A stretch of 64,000 nt of DNA. Source: Saitoella complicata NRRL Y-17804 (taxonomy: Eukaryota > Ascomycota > Saitoellomycetes > Saitoellales > Saitoellaceae). Under the pieces are notes generated by a model. The model was not told the origin of the DNA, did no database searches, and worked only from the letters and a program-made list of their open reading frames with translations. Position numbers and translations under genes: made by a program. Shown here one piece after another: positions 54,705 to 64,000 of the stretch. The stretch covers positions 434,001-498,000 of the forward strand of contig NW_017566994.1 of NCBI RefSeq assembly GCF_001661265.1, given 5' to 3'. How positions within the stretch are numbered: the stretch's first letter is position 1; each line of letters begins with the position of its first letter.

Positions 54705-56578
54705 TCAATCTGCCCATGATCCTTCGACTTCTCTGGCAACGTTCATATAGTCTTGCAATCGGTCCACACCAGCGATCTCGCCTGTGTAGAACAAACACCA
54801 GTTGCTTTCGGGTAACTTGTATGTTCCCTTTGCACGTTCGAAATACTATATCCTAATTAGCAAAGGCGGCTGTGAGAAGAGGTCTGGCCTTACCCATTTG
54901 TTGACTGGGTTGTTCTTCCGAGAGCGCCAGATGATCTCGTCAGGAAATGTATACAGCATCGACTTAAACATGACATCTGCAACCCCGCCGGCTCCCTGAC
55001 TCTTCTGCAAAACAGCGAACTTATCAAGATATGCGATTTTGTCGTCACCGTCTTTCAAGGCGTTCTCCCAAGTGATGATTGCAGCTCCCTCATAATCTCC
55101 GGCGATGATAATAGCAGCAAGGTTGCCTTCAACCCTCTTCAAATACCTCTCCACATCGAGCTTTCGTCGGAATGAATCTTCGATGAGATGGATCATTCGA
55201 TTCAAGTCAATATTACCATTGACCAATGATAACTGAGGTCCCGCATGAATGGCGATTGGCAGGCCATATCGGACGATGGTAGTGTCTGTCGTTGGTGTGC
55301 GCAAGCCCGCAACAGGAAGTGATGACGAGAATGATGGCTTGTCTGTCAGTAGGTTATGGATGAGTGGGTCCGGGTTGTTTGCAGTTCCTTTTGCTCCTGT
55401 GTATGATGGTGTAGTGATGAGAGCCGAAGAGGTCGAAGGAAGCTGAGCCAAGCAGGCGTGCACTGTTTGCAAATTCCTAAGATGTATGGTATTTTGCTGT
55501 CTCTTTACCCTCCGATCAACCATGAGCTGAGCCTTGATTTCTTCGTATTCCTGCTGAAGATTGATGAAGACGTGTGACCGTCCTTTCCGCTCTTCGGATG
55601 GGATACCCCCTAGCGGATCGATGATGATGATCTTGTCGAGCAGGAATGCGGAAGAGACATCATTGATCAGGTTTGATAAGCCGTCGGACGGTGACTTCGG
55701 CGCAAATACTTTGGCCAATGCAACCATTGCTTCGTCTGCGGATATTGCATGTAGACAGCTGTCTTCGTCGTATGCCACCGGGGCAATGACGGGAATATGA
55801 CCGCGGTTGAGAGGTGCTACCAGCAAGAAGGGCGAAATGATGCTGTTCACTTGCCTGTGACTTTGTCCAAAGAGGCCGTTCCATAGGGGACGCGCCCTAC
55901 CGCCTTCCTCCTCGATCACTTGTACTACGCGATCCACAGTCGTAAACATATTCTGCTTCCACGTCAGGATGTCTGCTGTTTGGTCGAGATCAGCGTCGAC
56001 AACGATCACTGACACCAAGCCCAGCTGTTCCAGTTTCACGACGGTCCGAGCTACACCCAATAGCTCTTCCTCGGATAGCTTTTGTACCCCTCGCAGTTGC
56101 ACCAACGCCACATGTATTCTTTGAGACGTGTCAAACTGGATCTCGGCACTTGCATCCTCTTGTTGATCCGGGAACTTAAATAGATGGTCAAGGAAGGCAG
56201 CCTTCTTCCGTTCTTGCACGGCTTGTGCTTCGGGTGATGCAGGCTTGAACCGATCAAGATAGGCTTTAGCATCACGCTTGGTCGGTGAGCTGCCCAAAAT
56301 GGTGAGGAGAAGGTCCTGCAAAGATATGAGTCAGTCGCAAGGAAACGGGCTTGATGTGGTATCACATACCCGACTTCGCTCCGCCGAAGTCACATGTTGA
56401 TGATGGTTATTCCTTGTGCCAAGTGGTACAGCAGTGCTAAGCCGTGCTCGTGTTGAGTGCCTTCGAACCTGTTCCTTTTGTACGATCAGCCAAACGTGCT
56501 CATCATCCAGACCTAGAGAATGGCGGGTACCGCTAAGCGAGTGAAGGCAGACAAAACAGTACTATTTCGTCCGGCCAT
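54705..56578 (-). CDS. ARG2: Mitochondrial N-acetylglutamate synthase
   Basis: First enzyme of arginine synthesis, forming N-acetylglutamate in mitochondria; 569 aa. Exons are 56578-56531, 56468-56370, 56315-54894 and 54845-54705, with introns of 62, 54 and 48 bp. The first exons give a mitochondrial presequence (MAGRNSTVLSAFTRLA joined to VRRHSTRARLSTAV), rich in Arg/Ser and free of acidic residues. The body contains the kinase-like domain (DLLLTILGSSPTKRDAKAYL start) and a C-terminal acetyltransferase domain. The latter has GNLAAIIIAGDYEGAAIITW, FKSMLYTFPDEIIWRSRKNN, and WYFERAKGTYKLPESNWCLF across the last junction. Exon 1 and its join are inferred from the presequence pattern and in-frame phase; the other joins are firm. 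Confidence 0.9.
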
Positions 56579-56876
56579 GAGGCCTGTCATTGGCTCATCA
56601 ACTGATCAATGTATTGAGAACAGCTGTGAAAACCCTTGACTGTTTGTCACCAAAGGTTTAAGGTTCTGGTTTTATGCAGGGACCATCCGATATGAATTGC
56701 CGAGGAATACAGTATTGGAGTTCGAAGATCATGAAACACGGAGGAGGACATGACTTGGATATTTTTATTCCGATTTTCCTTGCTAAGAGGTAGCGGTATT
56801 GTTAGAAGCTCCGTCTTTATATCGGCTCTGCTATATCATTTCCGCCAGACCTCTCTCGATGATCCCACACTCAAGC

Positions 56877-58012
56877 TCACGCATCTTTCGGAAGAATATG
56901 AGGCCTGGGTCCAAGAGGAACGACACCTCCGGCCTTGTCACCATCGCTGACAGCGTAGTAGTACCCACCCTTGATATGATCGAAGTTGGTACACTTCTTG
57001 AACTCGGGAATATCCCAATACATGTGCCTCAGCCACCTGTGAACGTTAGGGTAATCGTGGCGAATCATCTTGATGTTACACTTGAACTTGGTGTGGTAAG
57101 CCGTGTCAAAGCGAACCGCCGTGACGTAAGTGCGGATATCGGCCTCGGTCAGTCTGCCACCGACTAAGTACTCTCTTCCGTCAGAAAGGATCTTCTCGAG
57201 CTTGTCCAAAGACTCGAAGACAGCAAGAACGTTCTCCTCGTACACTTCTTGCTTCGTAGCAAAGCCTGTTTTGTAGACCTGAGAAAGTCGGCGGTCAATA
57301 TGGTTATCAATATGGAGGACTTAGGTTTGTAACTCACTCCATTGTTGAAGTTATGATACACCCACTCATTGAGGTCATCAATCTCCTGACGAAGGTCTTC
57401 AGGATAGAAATTCAAGCCCCTCTTTGGCGAGTCAGTTGGCAGCAATTCATCAAAGGCTTCATTGAAGATGCGGATGATCTGTCACCTTTATGTCAACTAT
57501 TGCAAAACAAAAGGAAGCTGGGCAGTGACAAACCTCCGACGATTCGTTGTTCACAATAGTGTTAAGCTTCTTGTCAAACAGTACAGGCACTGTGTAACGG
57601 AGATTGTATTCCGGATTAGCCTTGTGGTAGATTTCTTTGATATACTTGGCCCCGAAGAGAGGATCTCCCGTGGCCTCAGGAGTGTCGCTTTCAAACGTCC
57701 ATCCATTCTACACATCCCTGTCAGAAGTGCACTCATATGCGTGGATTCACTCAGCCGTACCTCTGTCAACGTGTAGTGCAAGATCGATACATCAATGATA
57801 TCCTCAAGGCCTTTCAAGCTCCGGGTAATAAGCGTCCGGCAAGCCCACGGGCAAAGCAAGTTCGCGTAAAGCAAATAACGTCCCTTCTCAGGCTGGTGTT
57901 TCCCATCCTTCGAGATGGTATTGCGAAACTGAGCATCCTGCCTCTTGAACTTCCCGTCTGTGTCGGCCTGTTTGTAGATGCTCGCAGGTGGTTTGTTATT
58001 GACTTGAGTCAT
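56877..58012 (-). CDS. ECM4: Glutathionyl-hydroquinone reductase, Ecm4/Gto-type
   Basis: Omega/xi-class glutathione transferase that reduces glutathionyl-hydroquinones, 322 aa. Exons are 58012-57761, 57707-57534, 57478-57338 and 57278-56877; the introns are 53, 55 and 59 bp. The catalytic cysteine sits in the CPWA motif of LLYANLLCPWACRTLITRSL. Other family blocks are PVLFDKKLNTIVNNESSEII, the WVYHNFNNGVYKTGFATKQE junction and LTEADIRTYVTAVRFDTAYH. No signal peptide was seen, so it is probably cytosolic. Family members protect cells against quinone stress. Confidence 0.93.
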
Positions 58013-58448
58013 ATTGCCAATGTTGATCTACTCGTCTGTACGTTTTTCCTTCACGGCTCCTATATATGAGGTTGTACGAATTATGTCATCTTACTAATGA
58101 GCTCCCCGACGTCGCCATCTCGGCAGCACGGACCGAACCTCCACAGACAAGCGAGAACGTGCACGCGTCCGGTGAACCAAACTTACACTGAGGATGGACA
58201 CGAGCACACATCTTGAGTTGAATACAAACCTCCTTTAAGAACGACGGTAACAAAAATTCACATATGTCTAGTGCTATCAAAAACGACCTTCTTTTCCTTG
58301 GACCACAGCGCTCAAACCCATACCGTATTGCAAACGCCAATGATAACCGTCCTCATGTACAATGCTCAAGCTCTCGCCGGTAGGTATACCCAATCTGCTA
58401 CCTATTCTCCTGTAAATCTTTCACGCGTTCTTCGATTACACACTTGTT
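58013..58448. other. Intergenic region
   Basis: 5' flank of the ECM4-like gene and 3' flank of the second Zn2Cys6 gene. Apart from the TATA-like site nothing was recognised. Confidence 0.5.
58061..58066 (-). promoter_or_regulatory. Possible TATA box of the ECM4-like gene
   Basis: TATATA in CATATATAGG on the minus strand, about 50 bp upstream of the ATG at 58012. Confidence 0.35.
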
Positions 58449-60778
58449 TTATAGCAAAAAGTTGACACTCATCCTCGAAGGAGGGACGGGTGAGGTGGAT
58501 GCATTGCTGGCAGCATCCTGCGCCGTCTCGCCTGATCTCTCGCTGGGATATCTCAAAGGAGGGAGAGTGGGGAAGCTAATGGCCCCCTCGTCACGCGGTC
58601 CTTCGACTTGAACCTTGGGCGCAGAGTCTGTACGCTTCATCATGATCATCTCCTTGATGATTGTCTCGACTTCAGCCACGTATGACCAAGGGTGGTTAGG
58701 CGTACGCTCATGTTCGCCCAAAGCAAGCATACCAAGTGCCTCACGAGCCGCACCTCCAGCCTGCACATCACCCATCGCCAATGACAAAACCTCTTCAGCA
58801 GCCTCTGCAGAAGCAGGACGGCCATTCTCATCAAACCATCCTTCCCGCTTGTGGGTACGCACGAAGCGCAAGAACTGAAGGAGGTAGGCGACGCATCCCT
58901 CGTTGACATGCCTCCTGTATCCAACCACACCCAAAGCAAGCACCGGAGGCAAAGCCTCTTCCCAGAAACCCCTCAAGCACAAGAAGAGCGTGCAGCGCCA
59001 CAAGTGAGTGACGGTAGTAGAGGATACGGCAGCAAAGCTTGACAATCCAGGGTACACGGCACGGTTCTCGGCAAAGGTCAAGCTCTGTGCGGATAAGTAC
59101 GGGGAAGCAGGAGTTGGTCGCTGAGGGTGCGCGATGATTCTCGTCACAAGCTTGGAGGTGTCAAGAGCAACATCCACCAACTTGTCAAAGGCAGACAAGC
59201 GAAGGTGCTGAGAAGTTGCAGTGGACAGGTTGTGGCGGTACAAGACGAGGTGAGCGTTCTGCATGAAGTGCAAAGGCAAGAAAGCTTGGGGAGGCAATGG
59301 ACCCCTCTGGTCGGGATAACACATGGAAGGGAACGCCTTCCAGCAGCTGCGGAAACGCGACTCAAACCCCTCGAGATCCTGCTGGCCGATGGTAGGCGCC
59401 GTAAGGGCCTTCATGACGACACCGACGATCTGGGCGGTGTAGATACCAGCCAAGAATAAGTCAGTTCCAGTCCGAGCACCTGCTCCCTCTTCTGAGAGCA
59501 TAGCCTCAGCAGTAACACCTGGAAGAGACGTACTAACATCCGAGTCGTCAATACTCAGACACTTCCCATACTCTGCACTCAACACTCTGTCCCATACGTA
59601 TACACCCCACCAAACCCTGCGCCTCATCTCGAGCTCCTCTGCAAGCTGGGGGTTGGATGCGTTCGATGGCGTCTTGTGCAAATCCATACTCTCCGCAATG
59701 CGCAATGCCGTCCCCGCCCAGGTCCATGCTGGCGTCATGAGGTTGGTTTCCGAAAGGTAGATTGACTTCAACAAAGCGTTGCGAACGTCGTCGAGGCAGG
59801 GCTCGGCCTGATCCCATTGTGCGCGGCTTTGTGCGATAGCAAAGTACTCATTGCCGTTGTTAATGAGACCAGCGGTGGCATTGTTGTTTCGCGGTAACGT
59901 GCTGTACTGAGCTCCCAATGCAAAGACGGAATACAACAAAACGACCCACGTCCGGTTGAAAGAGCGGAGGTCCCCCTTGGCGTAAGCCTCGTTGTATCTT
60001 CCCATAAATGTTGGCCAGTGGATCACGGGAAGAACTGTCTGCATCGATCTGTAGTAGCTTTCAACGAGATCATCCGCAACGGCGCGCGGAGGTAAGCACG
60101 GCTCGTTGTCTGGCGAGGGTCGACTCGGTACTGGCGAACGCTCGTGAGCGATTGGTGTCGCCGATGCTTTTGTATACCGCTCATCAACCTGTTCTCCGCC
60201 ACGGTATCCATCGTCCTGATCGTCACTCGGCGTCCCTGGATAAGAGTACTCCGCATTCGGATTTCCACCCTCAGGAACCGAGAGCGCCTGAATCTGCGCT
60301 TTTGCTCTCTCCAACTGCCTTTCGAGATCTTGTACTTGTCTGTCGATGATGTCAGTGTGTGCGCTTGGGGATGAGCCGGAGGTGTTGGCATACTTGATCG
60401 ATGATAGTTTACGACTTGTTTCTTTCGTAAACTGACATTTTACGTTTCTGGCTGCGCATTTCGAACAGGGGCCGTGCTCTGTCGCATCGCACTTGACTTT
60501 TCTGCAGAAAGACGTTAGTAAGCAGTAGAGAGAGCAGGGATGAATGCGACAAACCTCTCGCGACAAGCGTCGCAGGAAGGATCTTTTCTTCTCTGGCGAA
60601 ATGGCCGCTTGTGGCCAGGCGGAGGAATGCTGTAAGGGTATTGCGGCGGACCGCCCATGGCAGCCTGGGGAGGAAGTGGCAAGCCGGGCGGAGGGTGCTG
60701 AACAGGAGCGTAACCTTGCGGTGGCGGAAGCCCATGGCTCTGAGGGTGAGCGTGGGGATTGTAGTGATTGCCGTCCAT
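58449..60778 (-). CDS. Zn2Cys6 fungal transcription factor
   Basis: Transcription regulator of 758 aa. Exon 1 is 60778-60555, the intron 60554-60502 (53 bp) and exon 2 60501-58449. A short Pro/His/Gln-rich N-terminus leads into the zinc cluster. The intron splits it after the second cysteine: SCDACRER joined to KVKCDATEHGPCSKCAARNV then KCQF. A coiled-coil dimerisation segment follows (DRQVQDLERQLERAKAQIQA). The fungal-specific factor domain occupies about 160-560 (YYRSMQTVLPVIHWPTFMGR, then RRVWWGVYVWDRVLSAEYGK), of the Fungal_trans type. Targets are unknown. An upstream in-frame ATG at 60826 would add 16 residues; the start at 60778 looks more natural. Confidence 0.9.
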
Positions 60779-62073
60779 GGCGAGTGTATGCTGTTTTTTC
60801 TGCGACTCTTGTGTCCGGAGTGGCAACTGGCAGATGTCGAGAGATGGGGCGGGCCGATAGTGATGTGAAGAGAGGACCGTGATCCCGGGATGGAGCGACG
60901 GATCAAGCGATTTTGACGGATAGACGGTAGGCGGTGTTTATGTGGAGGATTGGGTACTCGCCCTCCAGGCTGCTTGCTGGCTGCTACACAGCTTGCCCCG
61001 GCGACGGCTAAGACCAGCGAGACCCTCTTCGGAAGCCACAACCGACCCAACCCTAACCAGCGGGAGATCCGCGCGACGGAGAACGCTCGGAGGAAGGGGA
61101 GATTAAGAGAGGCAAAGGATATGGATACGGTTAAGCGACTTCTCTTACACTCTCTCCACCTACTCTACTCCCCTATAGCAGCTCTTGCACACCCCCGGCA
61201 CACCACAGCTCCCCGGCTCGGCAATTGCACTCGTAAGAAGCTTAACTCTAAAACGTTAGACGGGATGAAAAGATTCCTGCGACCATGAAAAGTCAACAAA
61301 CGCCTCCTATGCAAAGTCAATCACGAAGATCAAAGTAAGGAATACTCGACCATGCCATCATCATCGTTGGTCTGGCAGTAAGCCCTTCTCGTGTAACTTG
61401 TGCTTCGCTGGAAGCCTAAACAAACAGAACGCGTAGGACTGGAGAAGGAGCAGATGACGCGGGCACGGCAGCAATCCGCGTAAAAAAACGGGCAGAGAGC
61501 CCGGTGGCTTGAGGACTTAAACGTTGCCCTCGCCATCGCCACATGTGGAAAGAGGGAGAAGGGGGATTCAGCGTTCTCCGCGGAGGGAAATCTTCGCCAG
61601 AGACGTCTGAACGCGCCGGGCAGGCGGCAGGCGGCGGCTGAGATTTTCCGACAACCGCAACCCCGCTAGTCGAAACACGCGCGCGTCCTCCAATCGTCTG
61701 GGACCGAGATGAACCCAGAGAAACATCGATGTTGTATTAGTAAGCAGGTCGTCCTACGTGATCGTTGCGGTAGAGAAGTGACGACGGTCATTCTACCATT
61801 GCAACTTATACTTGCAGGAGCTGTTCATGACGGCAACGGGACGGCTACGGTACCGACAACCGGAAGTCAAAGGTCGTGCGCTGACTGCGTCATCTCCCAC
61901 TACATGTACTTTCGCTGCTGTCTTCGGTCGGACGGAGTGCGCGCGTGTCTCAGTCACCGGTAGCGCTCATAATCTGGAGTGGACTGCGGCACCCGACTTG
62001 GGCCTTCCCGTCATGAAGTTCCATTGGGTATACGTAAGCGGTACCTTAACTGTCTTGATGCATCGCTTAACGT
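60779..62073. other. Longest gene-poor stretch of the window
   Basis: About 1.3 kb between the 5' end of the Zn2Cys6 gene and the 3' end of the channel gene. Short open frames occur on both strands, none with recognisable similarity. No tRNA-like fold, terminal repeat or microsatellite was seen. It probably holds an extended upstream regulatory region and leader of the transcription factor gene. Confidence 0.5.
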
Positions 62074-64000
62074 CTACTGTTCCGCGGGGTTCGGTGCCGT
62101 TTCCCTCACCATCTTCTTCCACTTGCTCCCCGCTTCGGTTCCGTCTTCCGATAATGCCGCAAACTCATCCTCGCCTTCCCAATCTTCATCGGGTTCCTGT
62201 CCGAGTTCCTCGCCGTGACCTATATTGAATTGTCAGCTGTCACATTCATCAAACACGTCTGTGTAATCTCACTTTTGTTCTTCTGAATCCACTTGGCCTG
62301 GAACCGACTTTCAAAGTAGGCAATTCCGCAAAGAAAAGGAAAGTACAGTACAAAGATGACCTTCCTGTTGAGGGTTTGATAAGCCGAGCGAGACAGCAGG
62401 GGCTGTAACGGCAAAAGAAATATGACCTCGACCAGGTTGAAAGGAGCGAGAAAGACTGAATTACAATCTTAGTACATCAGCAATTAAACGCCTTGCTTGA
62501 AAGCACTCACCATTCTCATCCGGGGCTCGCACGGCATTGAGCGTCCGGCGTGAGAACAAAGCCAAAAACTCATCCGTACTGTTATCCGTAATGTTTGAAT
62601 ACGCTACGTTGAACAACGCAACGAGAATGTTCAGCAAAATCACAGCTGTCACAAAAACCCAGAGGTAATAAAGGATAGGACCGAATGGTTTTGCAAAATC
62701 CCTGAACGTATCAAAGTCCGGTGACTGAAGGACGGCCTGGATAATCGAATGAAGAAGTGCAACAGGCGAGTCCAACACTCGGTCAGCAGAGTCCAGCCCC
62801 AAGAAACTTTGGATGAAACCAGCCGCTACAACAGCAAGCAACGCGAAGAAGACAACAGATTCCTTCAGCATCTCCTTCGTAACAATAAGCATAGTACCAA
62901 AAAACTTACTCGTGTCGAGATAGAGGAGCATGCGTGTCCACATTAATGGAGCCGCAGCAGCAAGGAACTGATAGGCTCTCAAGTTGTACTGCAACTGCTT
63001 CTCAGAATCCTTGGTGACGGCAGCCGCAACGCGGTATCCAAGACAGATGTGGAACATGGTATAAGTAGTCAAGTTCCATACATTCCAAAACGCTGCACGG
63101 ACACTGGTTAGCGAGATCTTCTGCTTCAAGGATTGTCATATTACCTAGGTAAGCGATCTTGCCAACCTTCCATAGTTTTGCAAACTCGTCGATGGTCGAA
63201 GCAATGACAAAGACGTACAGGATGATCTCAACCACATCGACCTGGCCAATGGCATCCGGGGTGTTCACAGCGATGGTGTAAAGTAGCAGGAATATCACCG
63301 ATGTTACAACTCCCCAAAGAGTCTGGTATCTTGGCGTTTTGCTATCGTGCTGGTTAGCAAGAGTATAGGAACAAGAGAATGAGCTCCTACATCTTCTCGC
63401 CGTCCAAGTGAACTCTGAAGGAGGTGTTGGTAAGTTCGCGGTTGGGGGTAAAAGTCATCCCATCTGGTCCTGAATCCACTTCCCAATAACCCCTCCAGAG
63501 GTACGTGATGCACCTCTGAAAGTTATTTGCTCCAATAACGTACGTAACATGTTGGTCAATTGCGGCTTCCGCAGCTTGAGCACGGTATGAGTACAGGTAC
63601 ATCAACACAAATAGGACACACTCACCGCTGATTCGGTCAGTTTCGCTACCGGCTTGTAGCATGGAGTAACGTCGAAACAGAAGGCTCTTGAAAAGCTCGT
63701 CCACATCATCTGTGGTGTCAATGATCTGCTTTGCAAGCACATCACACGCAACAGCACGAAGATTGTTGAGATCGGCATCAGGAAGGTTTGACTTTGACTG
63801 TTTCATGAACCACCTCCTGCACATCAAAAGCGCATACACAACGCACGCATTCGTTTCCTTGGAATCCACTCCGGCCCTCGTCCGTACCAGCTCAATTACA
63901 TCGTTCGTGATGATCCTTGAATTCGGTTTCGTGACGTGGCTTTCCTTGTAGGCTACGGGAATGATCTCCTGGACGAGATATCTTATCCGAAGAGCGACCT
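62074..64000 (-). CDS. YVC1: Yvc1-type TRP cation channel (5' end cut by window edge)
   Basis: Vacuolar TRP-family calcium-release channel. Visible exons are 64000-63626, 63574-63391, 63341-63145, 63092-62511, 62467-62273 and 62219-62074, with introns of 43-53 bp; about 558 residues are seen. The N-terminal cytosolic part has LAKQIIDTTDDVDELFKSLL and FQRCITYLWRGYWEVDSGPD. The membrane region includes LWGVVTSVIFLLLYTIAVNT, VEIILYVFVIASTIDEFAKL, FFALLAVVAAGFIQSFLGLD and LYYLWVFVTAVILLNILVAL. The segment after the last helix (NVAYSNITDNSTDEFLALFS) is a family marker. An acidic tail follows (EEDEFA-type, ending APNPAEQ). The 51-bp intron 63625-63575 is a multiple of three with no stop, so its removal rests on family comparison. 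Confidence 0.88.

Noticed and set aside
60779-62073. Possible hidden gene in the 1.3-kb gap
   Set aside because: Short frames on both strands lack conserved motifs and no splice join produced a convincing protein.
63575-63625. 17-codon in-frame insertion in the Yvc1-type channel
   Set aside because: The segment has a GTGAGT donor and splits a conserved block; it is more likely an intron than coding.

Overview
The window reads as a gene-dense nuclear segment of a dikaryotic fungus, most likely an ascomycete. About 33 protein genes lie on both strands with short gaps. Most introns are 43 to 62 bp, with GT..AG ends and a CTAAC/CTGAC-type branch site close to the acceptor. The gene content fits Dikarya: two Zn2Cys6 regulators, a FlbA-type DEP-RGS protein, a DUF4045-gelsolin protein, fungal-type acetylglutamate synthase, a Yvc1-type TRP channel, Rdh54 and Spt4. 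An early-diverging ascomycete such as Taphrinomycotina is possible but cannot be proved from this window. All exon joins below were placed by hand from reading frame, splice consensus and family conservation.

Layout. 1-5 kb: eIF3d (3' end off the left edge) and the recombination translocase Rdh54. 5-15 kb: DUF4045-gelsolin protein, a small Rieske protein, the FlbA-like RGS protein and a five-exon flavin-fold oxidase-like protein. 15-25 kb: a small acidic protein, a CPVL-type serine carboxypeptidase, a bZIP factor with a transmembrane segment, a five-finger CCCH protein of the Red5/ZC3H3 type, the cytochrome oxidase assembly factor Pet100 and an F-box protein. 25-35 kb: CSN4, an unknown proline-rich protein, a metallo-beta-lactamase-fold lactonase-like enzyme, an unknown membrane protein, a peroxisomal ABCD half-transporter, Spt4 and an unknown protein. 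35-43 kb: an MMS1/CPSF-A beta-propeller protein and the AP-3 sigma subunit, a divergent pair now separated by a 3.0-kb Tc1/mariner-like DNA transposon. 43-64 kb: an NTF2-like protein with HWDF repeats, Ddi1, a Zn2Cys6 factor, orotate phosphoribosyltransferase, methylenetetrahydrofolate reductase, the TPR/U-box ligase CHIP, acetylglutamate synthase, a glutathionyl-hydroquinone reductase, a second Zn2Cys6 factor and a Yvc1-type channel (5' end off the right edge).

The most unusual items are these. (1) A DNA transposon with 26-bp terminal inverted repeats and TA target duplications carries a second, convergent gene in addition to a DD35E transposase; it sits in what was a promoter of about 170 bp shared by two host genes. 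(2) The first intron of the orotate phosphoribosyltransferase gene holds a 21-codon ungapped relic of an internal exon of the same gene family. (3) The Red5-like gene has two competing 5' splice sites, one of which puts a stop inside the first zinc finger. No rRNA, tRNA, CRISPR array, retroelement or virus-like element was recognised.
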